This document shows, piece after piece, positions 6,408 to 8,376 of a stretch of DNA of 8,376 bases; within the stretch, counting starts at the first letter, position 1, and each line of letters begins with the position of its first letter. This stretch comes from Betaproteobacteria bacterium (GTDB lineage Bacteria > Pseudomonadota > Gammaproteobacteria > Burkholderiales > SG8-41): assembly GCA_021300125.1 (NCBI GenBank), contig JAJTHX010000414.1:1-8376 (forward strand), in the 5' to 3' direction. The position numbers and the translations under genes were made by a program. The notes below the pieces were generated by a model. The model worked only from the letters and a program-made list of their open reading frames with translations, did not search any database and was not told the DNA's origin.

Positions 6408-6956
6408 ATGACAACCAACAGCGAATTCCAGTGGGTACTCAAAGGCCGCTGCTACAAACTCGGTCACGATGTCTGGCATGCCGGCGGCGTGGTGCCGAAC
6501 TGGATCATCACCGGCCGGCACTTCGACCCGCAGGAGATCATCCCGCACCTGTTCGAGGAAACCGATCCCGGCTTCCACGCCCGCTGCAAACCCGGAGACA
6601 TCATCGTCACCGGAAAGAACTTCGGCATGGGCCCGAAGATGAACGGCTACATCGCGATGCAGGCGCTGGGGCTGGGCCTGGTCTGCGAATCGATGCCCTT
6701 CCTTGCCTACCGCGCCGCGGTCGGCTGCGGCGTGCGCGTGCTGACCGACTGCGTCAATGTCAGCGAGTTCTGCGACAGCGGTGACGAGCTGGAGGTGAAT
6801 TTCCGCGACGGCTTTTTCATCAACCATACCCGCAATATCCGCCGCGAGTACCCGCCGCTGCCCGACGCGCTGATGGAAATCGTCGAGCTCGGCGGCAATG
6901 CCGGCTGGCTCAGGCACTGGCAGGCGCAGCAACAGGCCGGCAGCGCGGCGGGATGA
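6408..6956 (+). CDS. LeuD/aconitase swivel-domain small subunit, strongly divergent (182 aa)
   Basis: Recognisable as the small (swivel-domain) subunit that completes the active site of a two-part LeuCD-type hydro-lyase: LKGRCYKLGHDV (11-22), KPGDIIVTGKNFGMG (61-75), ALGLGLVCESMPFLAYRAAVGCGV (86-109), SGDELEVNF (124-132) and LPDALMEIVELGG (151-163) follow the archaeal-type LeuD order. Length is normal for that type. The key loop is not normal. Where LeuD and aconitase have G-x-GSSREHA, with the catalytic serine and substrate-binding arginine, this protein has GMGPKMNGYIA (73-83). The DTD of the first loop (canonical DNVDTDVIIP) is also replaced (DVWHAGGVVPNW, 21-32), and RNAIN reads RAAVG (102-106). 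It is probably a true subunit for one or both large subunits, but with changed chemistry or substrate. Confidence 0.85.
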   Translation: MTTNSEFQWVLKGRCYKLGHDVWHAGGVVPNWIITGRHFDPQEIIPHLFEETDPGFHARCKPGDIIVTGKNFGMGPKMNGYIAMQALGLGLVCESMPFLAYRAAVGCGVRVLTDCVNVSEFCDSGDELEVNFRDGFFINHTRNIRREYPPLPDALMEIVELGGNAGWLRHWQAQQQAGSAAG

Positions 6957-7675
6957 CCGCGCACAACGCTTTTGGCCAGCCCGTAGGCGCAGCCCTCCAG
7001 GGCTGGCAGGCGCCGCCCGCGCCGCCGCCACGGGTGCTGCAAGGCCGCTACTGCCGGCTGGAGCCGATCAACGCCGACCGCCACGCGGCGCATCTCGATG
7101 CCGCCAACCGGCTGGAGCCGGACGACCGCGGCTGGACCTACATGATCAACGGCCCCTATGCCACGGCGGCCGAGTACCGCGCCTGGGTCGAGGCCCAGCA
7201 GGGCTGCAGCGACCCGCAGTTCTACGCCATCATCGACCTCGCCAGCAGCCTCGCGGGCGGTGTGGCCTCGTACATGCGCATCGATCCGGCGAACGGCTGC
7301 ATCGAGGTGGGCGGCATCAAGCTGACGCCGCGGATCTCGCGCAAGCCGGCAATGACCGAGGCCATGCACCTGATGATGAACAACGCCTTCGAACTCGGCT
7401 ACCGGCGCTACGAATGGAAATGCGACGCGCTGAATGCCCCCTCGCGCGCAGCCGCGCGCCGCCTCGGCTTCAGCTTCGAGGGCATTTTCGCGCAGGCCGT
7501 GGTGTACAAGGGCCGCAACCGCGACACCGCCTGGTTCTCGATCACCGACCGCGAATGGCCGGCGATCCGCGCGGCGCATGAACAATGGCTGGCGCCGCAG
7601 AATTTCGACGCCCGGGGCCGGCAGAAGACCAGCCTCTCGGCACTGACCGCGCCGCTGCGGCGGGAAAATATATAA
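6953..7675 (+). CDS. GNAT-family N-acetyltransferase, RimJ-like (240 aa)
   Basis: An acetyl-CoA-dependent acetyltransferase of the RimJ/RimL-like group (COG1670, Acetyltransf_3 type). After an N-terminal Pro-rich segment (about 18-27) comes RVLQGRYCRLEPI (27-39). The core strand and acetyl-CoA loop region lies at VGGIKLTPRISRKPAMTEAMHLMMNNAFELGYRRYEW (119-155), with Pro132 where many GNATs have the glycine of R/Q-x-x-G-x-A. Then come DALNAPSRAAARRLGFSFEG (158-177) and the C-terminal KGRNRDTAWFSITDREWP (186-203). The ATG overlaps the stop of the small-subunit gene as ATGA (6953-6956), which indicates translational coupling and membership of the hydro-lyase operon. The acceptor (amine, amino acid, protein or other) is unknown. 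The stop TAA is also the first three bases of the repeat at 7673. Confidence 0.88.
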   Translation: MTAHNAFGQPVGAALQGWQAPPAPPPRVLQGRYCRLEPINADRHAAHLDAANRLEPDDRGWTYMINGPYATAAEYRAWVEAQQGCSDPQFYAIIDLASSLAGGVASYMRIDPANGCIEVGGIKLTPRISRKPAMTEAMHLMMNNAFELGYRRYEWKCDALNAPSRAAARRLGFSFEGIFAQAVVYKGRNRDTAWFSITDREWPAIRAAHEQWLAPQNFDARGRQKTSLSALTAPLRRENI

Positions 7676-7701
7676 CTACTTGTTTTTATTTTATTTTTTT
7701 T
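7650..7701 (+). terminator. candidate terminator region of the hydro-lyase/acetyltransferase operon
   Basis: A small GC inverted repeat (CGCC 7650-7653, GGCG 7659-7662, 5-nt loop) at the very end of the acetyltransferase gene is followed by AT-rich sequence with strong T-runs (7683-7687, 7689-7692, 7694-7701). The first T-run is about 20 nt from the stem, which is too far for a classical intrinsic terminator. The layout parallels the junction at 2045-2082: GC inverted repeat, 7-8 nt, the 18-mer, then T-rich tail. Confidence 0.3.
7673..7690. repeat. 18-bp AT-rich repeat, copy B
   Basis: TAACTACTTGTTTTTATT on the plus strand; its complement AATAAAAACAAGTAGTTA differs from copy A (2045-2062) at one base. 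It bridges the 10-bp gap between two convergent genes and supplies both stop codons: TAA of the acetyltransferase (7673-7675) and, on the minus strand, TAA of the ATP-grasp gene (7688-7686). T-rich sequence continues to 7701. Confidence 0.75.
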
Positions 7702-8376
7702 GATCGACTGCGGCGCAGTGCCGCGGCCATGATCCGGCGCAGCGCCGCGCCGTAATCGACCCCGGCAAAACACAGGTGGTTGCCCATGGCATGCGGGTGC
7801 AGGTCGGGATTGGCATTGGCCTCGAGAAACACCAGGCGGCCGTCGGGCGTCAGCCGGTAATCAATGCGGCCGTAATCGCGCTGCTCCAGTGCCTCGAAAA
7901 TCGCGCGGCTTGCGCTGTCGACATCACGCTTCAGGTTGGCCGAGAGTTTTGCCACCCGCCAGCGCACGCGCCAGCGATTGCGGTAAGCCCCGTCGTTTTT
8001 CAGCCGGTAGGACGCGAAGGCCGGCGCCCCCGGGCCGCGGCGGCCGATCACCAGCTCCACTGCCGGCATCACCTCGGGCGCAGCCCGGCCGGCGCCACTG
8101 CCGGCCAGCAGCGCCACGTAGAGGTCACGGCCCTCGATGAATTCCTCGCAGATCAGCGGCGCGCGAACACGGCGCCGCAGCACGCGCACGCGCTGCACCA
8201 GCTCGCGCTCGTTCTTCACCAGGGAATTGACGCGCACCTCGTCGGAGCCGTCGCCGAACTGCGGCTTCACGATCAGGGGATACGGCACCCGTGGATTGCG
8301 GATGGGTCCGGTCGGCGGGATCACGAAGTAGCGCGGCACCGCGACCCCGAGGTCGGCGACGATGTGCTTGGACAGC
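7686..8376 (-). CDS. ATP-grasp ligase, C-terminal part (5' end outside window)
   Basis: The 229 visible codons enter from the right edge; the in-frame GTG at 8339 is internal, because coding sequence of the right type (LSKHIVADLGVAVPRYFV) continues upstream to the edge. The fold is that of ATP-grasp enzymes related to D-alanine-D-alanine ligase and RimK, which join a carboxylate to an amine or thiol through an acyl phosphate. Visible motifs, numbered from the edge: LIVKPQFGDGSDEV (34-47, ATP-binding Lys37 and Gly-rich loop), CEEFIEGRDLYVALL (76-90, adenine-side hinge acids), YGRIDYRL (168-175, metal-binding Asp172), and FLEANANPDLHP (183-194, metal-binding Glu185 and Asn187). All catalytic positions are intact. 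The tail ends RRSRSKKIK, and its lysines are coded by the AT-rich tract of the junction. It is convergent with the acetyltransferase gene. The substrate is unknown. Confidence 0.88.
   Translation of the reverse strand, partial: LSKHIVADLGVAVPRYFVIPPTGPIRNPRVPYPLIVKPQFGDGSDEVRVNSLVKNERELVQRVRVLRRRVRAPLICEEFIEGRDLYVALLAGSGAGRAAPEVMPAVELVIGRRGPGAPAFASYRLKNDGAYRNRWRVRWRVAKLSANLKRDVDSASRAIFEALEQRDYGRIDYRLTPDGRLVFLEANANPDLHPHAMGNHLCFAGVDYGAALRRIMAAALRRSRSKKIK

Noticed and set aside
3794..6956. Annotation as leuC-leuD of leucine biosynthesis
   Set aside because: No leuA or leuB is adjacent, there are two large subunits, and the active-site signatures of both subunits deviate from true isopropylmalate isomerase.
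5040..7031. 663-codon open frame on the minus strand across large-subunit copy 2 and the small subunit
   Set aside because: It is the antisense of well-recognised genes, is rich in His, Val, Ala and Gly in low-complexity runs, and spans the boundaries of real genes. Third-position G/C bias makes such frames common here.
7711..7725. Hairpin GCGGC-GCAGT-GCCGC as a terminator
   Set aside because: It lies inside the ATP-grasp coding region, and the T-run lies before it on the plus strand; on the minus strand it is followed by A's, so it has no U-tract in either direction.

Overview
The window is GC-rich (roughly two thirds G+C by eye) and densely coded on both strands. The organism is most likely a betaproteobacterium, probably in or near the Burkholderiales. 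This is inferred from two separate orphan Bug/TctC-type periplasmic solute-binding protein genes, a gene family strongly expanded in that group, together with the codon bias and the very long antisense reading frames typical of such genomes. There are ten protein genes, two of them cut by the window edges. I see no RNA gene, insertion sequence or CRISPR array, and no gene-free stretch longer than about 300 bases.

Layout. (1) 1-495, minus: N-terminal half of a Bug/TctC solute-binding protein. (2) 574-2035, plus: a 90-residue helical protein of unknown function, then a stand-alone IscS-like cysteine desulfurase. (3) 2087-3620, minus: a second Bug/TctC protein, and 7 nt behind it a small exported protein with four cysteines. 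(4) 3794-7675, plus: the centre of the window, an apparent operon of two tandem paralogous aconitase/3-isopropylmalate-dehydratase-type large subunits, one small subunit, and a GNAT acetyltransferase whose start overlaps the small-subunit stop. (5) 7686-8376, minus: C-terminal part of an ATP-grasp ligase.

How it may work together. The solute-binding protein at 2631-3620 is divergent from the hydro-lyase operon across a 173-bp intergenic region. A simple reading is uptake of an organic acid followed by (de)hydration. The large subunits keep the three cluster cysteines. However, much of what normally surrounds the cluster and holds the substrate is replaced: GSCTN reads GSCGS, DSH reads DRH, and the arginine of NRN is lost. 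In the small subunit, the SSRE part of the GSSREHA catalytic loop is PKMN. This looks like a divergent aconitase-superfamily enzyme with an unknown substrate, not leucine biosynthesis. It is the best candidate here for an undescribed system.

A second structural point is an 18-bp AT-rich sequence that occurs twice with one mismatch, once at each of the two convergent gene junctions. It may be part of a bidirectional terminator or a dispersed 3'-end repeat.
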